Shown: piece by piece, positions 1 to 5,771 of the stretch
Layout: each line of letters begins with the position of its first letter
Numbering within the stretch: position 1 is the first letter of the stretch
Source: Candidatus Subteraquimicrobium carltonvillense
Lineage (GTDB): Bacteria; Actinomycetota; Aquicultoria; Subteraquimicrobiales; Subteraquimicrobiaceae
NCBI GenBank assembly: GCA_002339355.1
Contig: DDKQ01000086.1
Span: 42,291-48,552, forward strand
Length of the DNA: 6,262 nucleotides
Reading direction: 5' to 3'
Made by a program: the position numbers and the translations under genes
Notes under the pieces: generated by a model
Databases searched by the model: none
Seen by the model: only the letters and a program-made list of their open reading frames with translations
What the model was told of the DNA's origin: nothing

Positions 1-75
1 ATATTTATTTTACCAAATATGGACGGAATGGAGACAAAACTGAATAGCAAAGGAGCTTTAGACGGCATAAAATAG
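1..75 (+). CDS. Possible C-terminal tail of an upstream gene (partial)
   Basis: One frame is open from the first base of the window to a TAG at 73-75, giving 24 residues that begin IFILPNMDGMET and end GALDGIK. The stop lies 26 bp before the polymerase start, a spacing that would fit an upstream operon member. The LPNMDGMET stretch superficially resembles the loop after the phospho-acceptor of response-regulator receiver domains, but the protein then stops where a receiver would continue, so no family can be assigned. A 24-codon open frame can occur by chance, so this may simply be intergenic sequence. Confidence 0.25.
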   Translation: MFILPNMDGMETKLNSKGALDGIK

Positions 76-101
76 GGCTGGAGAAATAGGATAAAAGGAA
101 A

Positions 102-869
102 ATGATCAAACAGTTCCTCGAAATCAATGGGGAAAAAGTGGAGGTTTCCAACCTCGATAAAATTTTCTGGGCAAAAGAGGGAATCCTTAAAGCTCACTTG
201 ATGAAATACTACGTAGATATCTCCCCGTACTTGCTTCCCCACCTAAAGGATCGTCCCTTAACGCTTCATCCCTATCCCGACGGAATCGATGGACCTTCCT
301 TCTTCATGAAGAACTGTCCCGAGCACGCCCCTCCCTGGCTTGAGACCTGCCTGTATCTTTCGGAGGACGGTGAGACCATAAATTTCTGCCTAGCCAATGA
401 TTTAAAGAGCCTGGTATGGCTGGTAAATCAGGCTTGTATAGAGTTTCATCCCTGGTTCTCGCGCGTCGATAAACCAGACTGCCCCGATTTTGCCATCTTC
501 GATCTCGATCCTTTCCCACCTGCAACCTTCGATGATACCATCGAGATAACACAACTTATCAAACGAGTTCTGGACGAATTCGAGCTCAAATCCTTCATAA
601 AAACTTCGGGAGCCACCGGTCTCCACATCTATGTTCCCATCGGGAGGAAATTTACCTACGAGGATACCAGAAATTTCGCCATGAGAGTGAGTTACATCAT
701 TCATCGTGTCTATCCAGAAAAGGTTTGTATGGAGTGGGATGTGGAGAAAAGGAAGGGCATTCGCATAGATTACACTCAAAATGTTAAAGGGAAAACGCTT
801 GCCTCTCCCTACAGTTTAAGACCATTGGAGGGAGCACCCGTGTCAACCCCATTGCCTGGGAGGAATTGA
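102..869 (+). CDS. ligD: LigD-type NHEJ polymerase/primase domain, C-terminus cut by a frameshift
   Basis: This is the polymerase (archaeo-eukaryotic primase-like) module of bacterial DNA ligase D, which fills gaps and adds nucleotides, preferentially ribonucleotides, at double-strand breaks during Ku-dependent end joining. Visible motifs are the 5'-phosphate-binding N-terminus SNLDKIFW (N17, K20 and K30 match the spacing of N13, K16 and K26 in the mycobacterial enzyme), the metal-binding FDLDP (D134, D136), the nucleotide-binding SGATGLH (169-175) and RIDYTQN carrying the third aspartate (D223), followed by the hallmark SPYSLRPLEGAPVSTP. After P250 the frame leaves the family: it reads LPGRN and stops at TGA. 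The expected continuation AWEELKEGLNPKRFNI lies in the -1 frame and opens the next gene. Without it the domain is 255 residues instead of roughly 290. ATG 102 is preceded only by a close, weak AAAGGA. No Ku or ligase domain is seen in this window. Confidence 0.92.
   Translation: MIKQFLEINGEKVEVSNLDKIFWAKEGILKAHLMKYYVDISPYLLPHLKDRPLTLHPYPDGIDGPSFFMKNCPEHAPPWLETCLYLSEDGETINFCLANDLKSLVWLVNQACIEFHPWFSRVDKPDCPDFAIFDLDPFPPATFDDTIEITQLIKRVLDEFELKSFIKTSGATGLHIYVPIGRKFTYEDTRNFAMRVSYIIHRVYPEKVCMEWDVEKRKGIRIDYTQNVKGKTLASPYSLRPLEGAPVSTPLPGRN
847..869 (+). other. Frameshift junction between polymerase and endonuclease IV frames
   Basis: The two frames overlap, and homology to LigD polymerases passes from one to the other here. 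The upstream frame reads PVSTP up to 851, and the -1 frame resumes with AWEEL from 854. Adding one C to the CCCC run at 847-850 restores a continuous PVSTPIAWEELKEG, the usual family sequence, and gives a 600-residue product from 102 to 1903. No canonical X-XXY-YYZ slippery heptamer is present in the correct phase. The purine-rich GGGAGGA at 858-864 is only two bases from the TTG at 866, too close to be a good ribosome-binding site for a separate start. A 1-base deletion or a homopolymer sequencing error is the simplest reading. Confidence 0.75.
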
Positions 870-1903
870 AAGAGGGCTTGAATCCAAAGAGATTTAACAT
901 CTTCACCGTCCTCGACAGGTTAAAAGGATTAGGTAATTTATTTGAGCCAACCTTAGAGTTAAAACAAGATATTACGGAAGTATTGGAAACTTTTGGTAAG
1001 CACCGCCAAGCGATCATGGCTAGAAAGATGAAATCAAAAACCATTCCTATAACCAAAGAGCTTAAACCGGCATTTAGTGTAAGATTCGGTCCATCGGGTT
1101 TGCCCGACAGAAAAGATTTGGAAAAATCCATGAGTGTTCTGAAGGAAAGAGGATATAGCGCTTACGAGATCGAGTTTGTCAGGGGGTTTTATCTCAATGA
1201 AAAACAGTGCAAGCTACTGGGAGAGCTTGCCAAAGAGGTAGGAATATACCTTTCCGTTCATGCTCCTTATTTTGCGGTTCTAAGTCGAGGGGAACCTGAA
1301 AAGAGGGAACAAGCCTTAAATGTACTTCAACACACAGCTCACCTTGCAATACTAATGGAAGCACCGATCATGGTGGTGCACGCCGGATTCCTGCTGGGCA
1401 GGGATAAAGCCAGGGTATTTCAAATTGTGAAGGATAACATAGCCCAGCTAAACCTGCGGCTTTTAGAAAGAGGTTACACCGTGAAGATCGGCATAGAAAA
1501 TACCGGGAAACTTGGACAATTCGGTCAACTGGGAGATTTATTGGGGATAATGAAGATGAGTAAAAATACCGTACCCGCAGTTGATTTAGCCCATATCCAT
1601 GCCACCACGGGTGGATCTCTGACCAGTAAAGAAAACTTCAAGCTGATATTTAAGGTCATTAGAGACGTCTTGGGAGAGGAATTTCTCCACCCCTTACACG
1701 TTCACTTCACGGATGTTTCTTACGGTAAGCATGGAGAAATTGAACACATTCCCTATGGTCAAGGGGAATTGCGTCTCCAGCTTCTCCTCGAAGCGGCAAG
1801 GGAAATGGGAATTGATCTCATCATAATCTCAGAGGCTCGAGAGGCCGGTAGCACCCTGAGGATGAAAGAGGAAATCAACCACTTTTTACAGGATATTTCT
1901 TAG
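866..1903 (+). CDS. Endonuclease IV-family TIM barrel with LigD polymerase tail at its N-terminus
   Basis: Residues 1-34 (through NLFEPTLELKQ) are the missing C-terminal end of the LigD polymerase domain, and residues 35-68 look like a basic linker. From about residue 69 (AFSVRFGPSGLPD) the protein is an AP endonuclease IV/xylose isomerase-like barrel of the short archaeal type. Candidate zinc ligands in order are H132 (SVHAPYF), H172 (VVHAGF), E211 (GIENTGK), D240 and H243 (AVDLAHIH), H280 (HVHFTD), H294 (GEIEHIPYGQG) and E323 (ISEARE). These match eight of the nine E. coli ligands; the D-x-H aspartate is not obvious, with glutamates at 291 and 293 instead. Endonuclease IV cuts 5' to abasic sites and removes 3' blocking groups. 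The TTG at 866 overlaps the upstream TGA and has no good ribosome-binding site, so this segment was probably once the C-terminal half of a fusion. If expressed alone, ATG 1016 (M51) would omit the polymerase tail, also without a clear SD. Confidence 0.85.
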   Translation: MKEGLNPKRFNIFTVLDRLKGLGNLFEPTLELKQDITEVLETFGKHRQAIMARKMKSKTIPITKELKPAFSVRFGPSGLPDRKDLEKSMSVLKERGYSAYEIEFVRGFYLNEKQCKLLGELAKEVGIYLSVHAPYFAVLSRGEPEKREQALNVLQHTAHLAILMEAPIMVVHAGFLLGRDKARVFQIVKDNIAQLNLRLLERGYTVKIGIENTGKLGQFGQLGDLLGIMKMSKNTVPAVDLAHIHATTGGSLTSKENFKLIFKVIRDVLGEEFLHPLHVHFTDVSYGKHGEIEHIPYGQGELRLQLLLEAAREMGIDLIIISEAREAGSTLRMKEEINHFLQDIS

Positions 1904-2048
1904 GTTAGTAAATATACAATTCCAAGATGTTTTCCACAGAAACTCACTCGAAGATTTCCCCTCTTAACTTTATGGTTAAAGATACTGGGCTAACTAACCG
2001 AATTAAATATAGGAATTCTTTCCAACTTGAGTGTAAAAATCGTATCCG

Positions 2049-2055
2049 GGGGGAG
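2049..2055 (+). promoter_or_regulatory. Ribosome-binding site that selects GTG 2063
   Basis: GGGGGAG at 2049-2055 sits 7 bases before GTG 2063. The alternative TTG at 2027 lies upstream of this site and has no comparable site of its own, so GTG 2063 is the better start for the PAS/GAF gene. Confidence 0.6.
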
Positions 2056-2062
2056 AGGAAGA

Positions 2063-2857
2063 GTGCCTCCAATTTTAGAAAAGAAGAGGATAAACGCAGA
2101 AGAGGGACTGAAAGAATCTGAACGAAGATATAGAACCCTGTTTGAATACGCTGGCACTGCGGTAGCGGTTATTGAAAATGATACGACTATATCCATGGTC
2201 AATAAAAAGTTCGAGGAGTTAAGCGGCTATTCTGGAGAAGAGGTAGAGGGGAAGATGTCCTGGACGGTAATGGTTTCTGAAAAAGATAGGGAAAGAATGC
2301 TCGGTTATCACAGGCAGAGAAGGATTGATCAAAGCAAAGTACCCACCCATTATGAATTCACCTTTGTCGGGAAAAATGGTGAAGAGAGACAGGTAGATAT
2401 ATCGGTGAGCATAATACCAGGCACCGATAAAAGTATAGCCTCCATGCGAGATATCACCGAGGAAAGGAAGGCACAGGAAGAAATAAAATGCAAGGTAAAC
2501 GAGTTAACCACTCTGTTTAGAGTATCCAAGATGATTAGCTCCACACTGGAGTTAGAAACCCTCTTCAGAAGGATCCTCGATGCAGTTCTTCCTCTCGTAA
2601 ACGCTCAGGTTGGTGCAATTCTACTCGTAGATGAGAAAGAACTCACGAGGTGCTGGGAGGTTAAGGAGTGCGATAACAAAGAGTGCCCCGCCTTTCATTC
2701 GAATAAATTGTATTGCTGGACAATGGCTAGAACTTACTGCTATGAGAAGATCACCAAGTGTGCCAGGTGTCCTGTCTTTCGAAATGTAAAACTACATCTT
2801 GCAGCCGCCCGGGGCTTAGATGAAAAAGCGAGCCCCACTACTTCACCAGAGATGTGA
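2063..2857 (+). CDS. PAS domain plus truncated GAF with two-CW cysteine motif (N-terminal half of split sensor)
   Basis: This 264-residue segment is the input half of a cytoplasmic signalling protein; no membrane segments are visible. After a short helix (ESERRYRTLFEYAG, 18-31) comes a PAS domain to about residue 135, ending with the PAC-type DITEERKAQEEI. A GAF domain begins near 148 (LTTLFRVSKMISSTLELETL) and reaches its central strand GAILLVDEKE (184-193). A cysteine-rich segment follows with C197, C203, C208, C218, C226, C233 and C236, two of them as CW (197-198, 218-219), as in the two-CW motif of anaerobe sensor proteins; metal or redox sensing is plausible but inferred. The GAF strand KLHLAAARGLDEKA resumes at 243-256, then homology stops and TGA is reached. 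The expected GAF centre (LGEGIAGW through VIGVINV, about 70 residues) is absent. TTG 2027 would add 12 residues, but GTG 2063 has the better ribosome-binding site. Probably half of a broken gene. Confidence 0.82.
   Translation: MPPILEKKRINAEEGLKESERRYRTLFEYAGTAVAVIENDTTISMVNKKFEELSGYSGEEVEGKMSWTVMVSEKDRERMLGYHRQRRIDQSKVPTHYEFTFVGKNGEERQVDISVSIIPGTDKSIASMRDITEERKAQEEIKCKVNELTTLFRVSKMISSTLELETLFRRILDAVLPLVNAQVGAILLVDEKELTRCWEVKECDNKECPAFHSNKLYCWTMARTYCYEKITKCARCPVFRNVKLHLAAARGLDEKASPTTSPEM
2824..2857 (+). other. Out-of-frame deletion junction inside the first GAF domain
   Basis: The upstream frame matches GAF up to RGLDEKA (ending at 2830). The -1 frame, open from 2824, reads EPHYFTRDVISLL from 2830, which is the familiar start of the last GAF helix. 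The two homologies meet at the AAAAAGC tract (2823-2829), while the intervening GAF core is missing. This points to a deletion of about 200 bases, not a multiple of three. The upstream TGA (2855-2857) overlaps GTG 2854 as GTGA, a configuration that can allow termination-reinitiation, but only a weak purine stretch (AGAG, 2848-2851) precedes it. Confidence 0.7.
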
Positions 2858-4002
2858 TATCCCTCCTTTCCAGCATTGCCGAACAGGTGGCGGTGGCCAT
2901 TGAGAATGCCCGACTTTACGCTAGTGCCAAGCGCGCTGCAGACGGATCCATTGCCCTTTACGAGGTGAGCATGACTTTGGGTTCCACTTTGGAACTTGGG
3001 GAGGTATTAGACTCCATATTGAACTGTTCCCTTAAGACTACTTGTGCAGATATGGGTTCAGTCATGCTTCTCGACGAAAATAAGGGCGAATTAACCATCA
3101 AAGCTGCTCGAGGATTGAGTGAAAAAGCCATCCAAGACACCCGCTTAAAACTTGGGGAGGGAATAGCGGGTTGGGTGGCAAAGAACGACGAGCCTCTCCT
3201 TCTATTCGATATCTCCAAGGATGCTCGGTTTAAAGATTTGAAACCGAGAGAGGGGATTTGCTCCGGAATATCGGTTCCTCTAAAGGTAAAGGATAAAGTC
3301 ATTGGGGTTATAAATGTAGGGGCTACCTATCCTCGTAAGTTCACTGAAGATGATTTGAAACTCCTTTCTACCTTAGCTGGCGAGGCTGCTATCTCCATTT
3401 ATAATGCTCAATTATTCGATCAATTACACAAACTTTTTCTTGAAACCATTAAGGCTTTGGTAAGAGCAATCGAAGCAAAAGATCTTTACATCCGCGGTCA
3501 CTCCGAGAGCGTAACCCGATACGCCCTGGCTATTGCCTCCAAGTTGGGACTTTCCAAAAAGGAAATAGAGATTTTGAGGACAGCTGCCCTGCTTCATGAT
3601 ATTGGAAAGATAGGCATCAGCGAGGAAATTTTGAACAAACCCTCGAGCTTGACCGAGGAGGAATACAAGGAAGTGAAGAATCATCCTCAATTGGCTACTC
3701 AAATAATTGGAAGTATTCCCTTGCTCAAAGAAGTCATTCCCATAATCTTCTATCACCATGAGAAATATGATGGAACTGGTTACTTAAGGGGTCTTAAAGG
3801 AGAAAAAATTCCTCTTGGAGCAAGGATTCTTGCTGTGGCCGATGCCTTTGATGCCATGATTTCAGCTAGAGCCTATCGCCCCGCTCTCACCGTAAAAGAT
3901 GCAATCCAGGAATTAAAAAGAAATTCCGGTAGCCAGTTCGACCCCCAAATTGTCTCTGCCTTTCTTGAGATTTTGAAAGAGTTGATTCCCAAACTGCATT
4001 AA
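2854..4002 (+). CDS. GAF-HD-GYP cyclic-di-GMP phosphodiesterase (C-terminal half of split sensor)
   Basis: Residues 1-22 (ISLLSSIAEQVAVAIENARLY) are the terminal helix of the preceding broken GAF domain. A complete second GAF spans about 35-190, with MLLDENKGELTIKAARGL, LGEGIAGWVA, the VPLKVKDKVIGVINV strands and the KFTEDDLKLLSTLA helix. The HD-GYP domain (about 195-382) has GHSE (H216), HDIGK (H248, D249, K252), NHP (H277), HHEKYDGTGY (H301, H302), VADAFDAM (D330) and the RAYRP segment, so the metal site looks complete. HD-GYP enzymes hydrolyse c-di-GMP to pGpG or GMP; the GAF presumably senses a ligand and drives output. The signature GYP is GYL here (L311). The GTG start at 2854 overlaps the previous stop, and translation would depend on coupling or on the restored full-length frame. 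The product is soluble and was most likely the C-terminal part of a PAS-GAF-GAF-HD-GYP protein. Confidence 0.93.
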   Translation: MISLLSSIAEQVAVAIENARLYASAKRAADGSIALYEVSMTLGSTLELGEVLDSILNCSLKTTCADMGSVMLLDENKGELTIKAARGLSEKAIQDTRLKLGEGIAGWVAKNDEPLLLFDISKDARFKDLKPREGICSGISVPLKVKDKVIGVINVGATYPRKFTEDDLKLLSTLAGEAAISIYNAQLFDQLHKLFLETIKALVRAIEAKDLYIRGHSESVTRYALAIASKLGLSKKEIEILRTAALLHDIGKIGISEEILNKPSSLTEEEYKEVKNHPQLATQIIGSIPLLKEVIPIIFYHHEKYDGTGYLRGLKGEKIPLGARILAVADAFDAMISARAYRPALTVKDAIQELKRNSGSQFDPQIVSAFLEILKELIPKLH

Positions 4003-4165
4003 ATCTTTGGGCAGCAACTCATCTTTTTGCCTTAAATTTATCAAATCAAAATCCCTTCAGGGAAGGACTTAAGGATTCAAAGGAGAATTTAATTTCTGGG
4101 ACATTTATATATTAAGCGGTTCTACCAAAGTGATGGTAAAATCCGAGCCAAAGCTCCACTAGAGT
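4003..4165 (+). other. Intergenic leader between sensor gene and comM
   Basis: This gap should hold the end of the sensor transcript and the comM promoter. The best -10-like element is TATATT at 4108-4113, in an AT-rich stretch, but the hexamer 17 bases upstream (GAATTT) is a poor -35, so no promoter is asserted. Two small inverted repeats are visible: TACCA/TGGTA (4123-4127 with 4134-4138) and CCACT/AGTGG (4156-4160 with 4163-4167), the latter abutting the comM ribosome-binding site. A short TCCC-TTCA-GGGA hairpin near 4060 has no following T-run. No terminator is supported. Confidence 0.4.
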
Positions 4166-4171
4166 GGGAGG
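4166..4171 (+). promoter_or_regulatory. comM ribosome-binding site selecting ATG 4176
   Basis: The G/A-rich GGGAGG lies 4 bases before ATG 4176. The in-frame GTG at 4164 overlaps this site and so cannot use it. Family members start MLAR, as does the ATG 4176 product. Confidence 0.7.
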
Positions 4172-4175
4172 CAAT

Positions 4176-5705
4176 ATGCTAGCAAGGATTGAAAGTGCTT
4201 CAGTTCTGGGAATGGATGCTTTTAAAATTGAAGTAGAGGTCGATATATCACTTGGTCTCCCCGCCTTTAACATCGTAGGTCTTCCAGATGCCACCATCCA
4301 AGAGTCCAAAGAGCGAGTCAGATCGGGAATCTCAAACTCCGAGTACGAATTTCCACTGAAGAGGATAACCGTCAATTTAGCCCCCGCTGATATACGAAAG
4401 GAGGGTCCCTCCTTCGATCTTCCCATAGCTTTGGTAATACTCCTAGCCACCAAGCAGGTATCGCCACTTAAAATCCATGATTACACCATCATTGGCGAGC
4501 TCTCTTTAACTGGCGAAGTGAGGCGAATAAGTGGAGTCCTACCCATAGCCCTTTGTGCCAAACACCAGGGGAAAAGGGGTATCATAGCTCCTAAGGGAAA
4601 TGTCTCCGAAGCCGCTCTGGTAGAAAATTTAGAAGTGATACCGGTATCCAGCCTCAAAGAAGTCGTGGATTTCTTCAATGATAAGATAAGCATCCCCCCG
4701 GTAACCGAAGATCTCCGCGATCTTTTCTCACATTCTCAAGAATACGACGTAGATTTTTCAGAGGTAAAAGGGCAGGAACATGCGAAAAGGGCTTTGGAGA
4801 TAGCCACAGCTGGAGGTCACAATGTGCTTATGATCGGTCCCCCGGGCTCGGGTAAGACGATGTTGGCAAGAAGAGTTCCAACCATTCTGCCGGATATGAC
4901 CCTTGATGAAGCCATTGAGGTTACCAAATTATATAGCGTAGCCGGGATGCTATCCAATACACCACTCATCTCCACCAGACCCTTCAGGGCTCCCCATCAC
5001 ACCATATCCAATGCGGGATTGGTCGGCGGAGGTCAGTATCCACGACCTGGTGAAATATCCCTGAGCCACCATGGAGTATTATTCCTGGATGAATTCCCGG
5101 AGTTTAACAAGAATGCTCTGCAGGTTCTCCGCCAGCCCCTCGAGGATGGTCATGTGACCATCTCCAGAGCCATGACCTCTTTAACCTATCCGGCGAGATT
5201 TACCCTCATCGCGGCGATGAATCCATGTCCCTGCGGTTACCTTGGAGATAAATCAAAGGAATGCATCTGTACCCCAGCCAAAATCCAGCAATATAGGGGA
5301 AAGATATCTGGACCACTCTTGGATAGAATCGATATTCATGTAGAGATCCCCCGATTGACTAAGGATGAACTGACGCAGGAGAATCCTAGAGAATGCTCCA
5401 AAGCTATAAAGAAGCGAGTGCAACGGGCTAGAGAGCACCAGAGGAAGAGATTCTCTCGATGCAAAATTTCCTGTAACTCTCAGATGAAGCCACGACATCT
5501 TAAGGAATTCTGCCAGCTTTCAGATTCTGCATTTCATCTCCTGGAAAACGCCATCGATAAGTTGGGGCTTTCCGCTAGAGCTTACGACCGCGTTTTAAAG
5601 GTTGCCCGAACAATCGCTGACCTTGCCGAAAGGGAGAAAATAGAACTGGAACACATTGCGGAAGCCATTCAATATAGAAGCCTTGATCGTAATTTCATGA
5701 TGTAA
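4176..5705 (+). CDS. comM: ComM/YifB family Mg-chelatase-like AAA+ ATPase
   Basis: Full-length 509-residue member of the YifB/ComM family. In Vibrio, ComM is a hexameric helicase that promotes branch migration when transforming DNA is integrated into the chromosome; in species without known competence the role is less clear. The N-terminal ChlI-like domain starts MLARIESASVLGMDAFKIEV and contains GLPAFNIVGLPDA and the NLAPADIRKEGPSFDLPIAL strand. The AAA+ core has KGQEHAKRALEIA (198-210), Walker A GPPGSGKT (221-228), Walker B VLFLDE (301-306), the cysteine-containing NPCPCGY (349-355) with further cysteines at 363 and 365, and LLDRIDIHVE with a likely arginine finger at R384. The C-terminal Mg-chelatase domain includes LSARAYDRVLKVARTIADL. 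No motif is missing and no frameshift is seen. dprA follows after 66 bp, so the two are probably co-transcribed. Confidence 0.97.
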   Translation: MLARIESASVLGMDAFKIEVEVDISLGLPAFNIVGLPDATIQESKERVRSGISNSEYEFPLKRITVNLAPADIRKEGPSFDLPIALVILLATKQVSPLKIHDYTIIGELSLTGEVRRISGVLPIALCAKHQGKRGIIAPKGNVSEAALVENLEVIPVSSLKEVVDFFNDKISIPPVTEDLRDLFSHSQEYDVDFSEVKGQEHAKRALEIATAGGHNVLMIGPPGSGKTMLARRVPTILPDMTLDEAIEVTKLYSVAGMLSNTPLISTRPFRAPHHTISNAGLVGGGQYPRPGEISLSHHGVLFLDEFPEFNKNALQVLRQPLEDGHVTISRAMTSLTYPARFTLIAAMNPCPCGYLGDKSKECICTPAKIQQYRGKISGPLLDRIDIHVEIPRLTKDELTQENPRECSKAIKKRVQRAREHQRKRFSRCKISCNSQMKPRHLKEFCQLSDSAFHLLENAIDKLGLSARAYDRVLKVARTIADLAEREKIELEHIAEAIQYRSLDRNFMM

Positions 5706-5759
5706 TGAAAATTGGCAGGAAATTTCATAGTACATTGCTCAATGATACTCTTACTACTC

Positions 5760-5764
5760 GAGGT
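5760..5764 (+). promoter_or_regulatory. dprA ribosome-binding site selecting TTG 5772
   Basis: GAGGT lies 7 bases before TTG 5772. An in-frame ATG at 5742 would add the hydrophobic MILLLLEVTK, place this site inside the gene and lacks a comparable SD, so TTG is preferred. Confidence 0.55.
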
Positions 5765-5771
5765 AACAAAA

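Noticed and set aside
791..797. GAAAACG considered as a -1 frameshift site in the overlap of the polymerase and endonuclease frames
   Set aside because: It does not fit X-XXY-YYZ, and shifting here would replace the conserved SPYSLRP/GAPVSTP residues that are clearly encoded in the upstream frame further on.
784..1131. Minus-strand open frames of 60-125 codons across the window, such as 784-1131, 402-779 and 3424-3759
   Set aside because: They lie antisense to genes with clear family motifs and show no recognisable protein features, so they are shadows of the real coding frames.
1903..1999. Distant inverted repeat GGTTAGT (1903-1909) and ACTAACC (1993-1999), plus a small TTAAC/GTTAA hairpin near 1966-1980
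   Set aside because: The 7-base arms are 83 bases apart and AT-rich, the small hairpin has only 5 bp and no T-run follows; neither supports a terminator or operator.
1927..2121. Open frame of 64 codons overlapping the start of the PAS/GAF gene
   Set aside because: The product is low-complexity and basic with no recognisable motif, has no clear ribosome-binding site, and its second half is the PAS gene's N-terminal coding sequence in another frame.
4133..4162. Nine-codon ATG frame in the comM leader (MVKSEPKLH)
   Set aside because: No ribosome-binding site, no codon pattern suggesting a leader peptide, and no paired attenuator structure.
5742..5771. Longer dprA start at ATG 5742 with a hydrophobic MILLLLEV leader
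   Set aside because: DprA is cytoplasmic, the extension has no SD, and GAGGT at 5760-5764 is well placed for TTG 5772.
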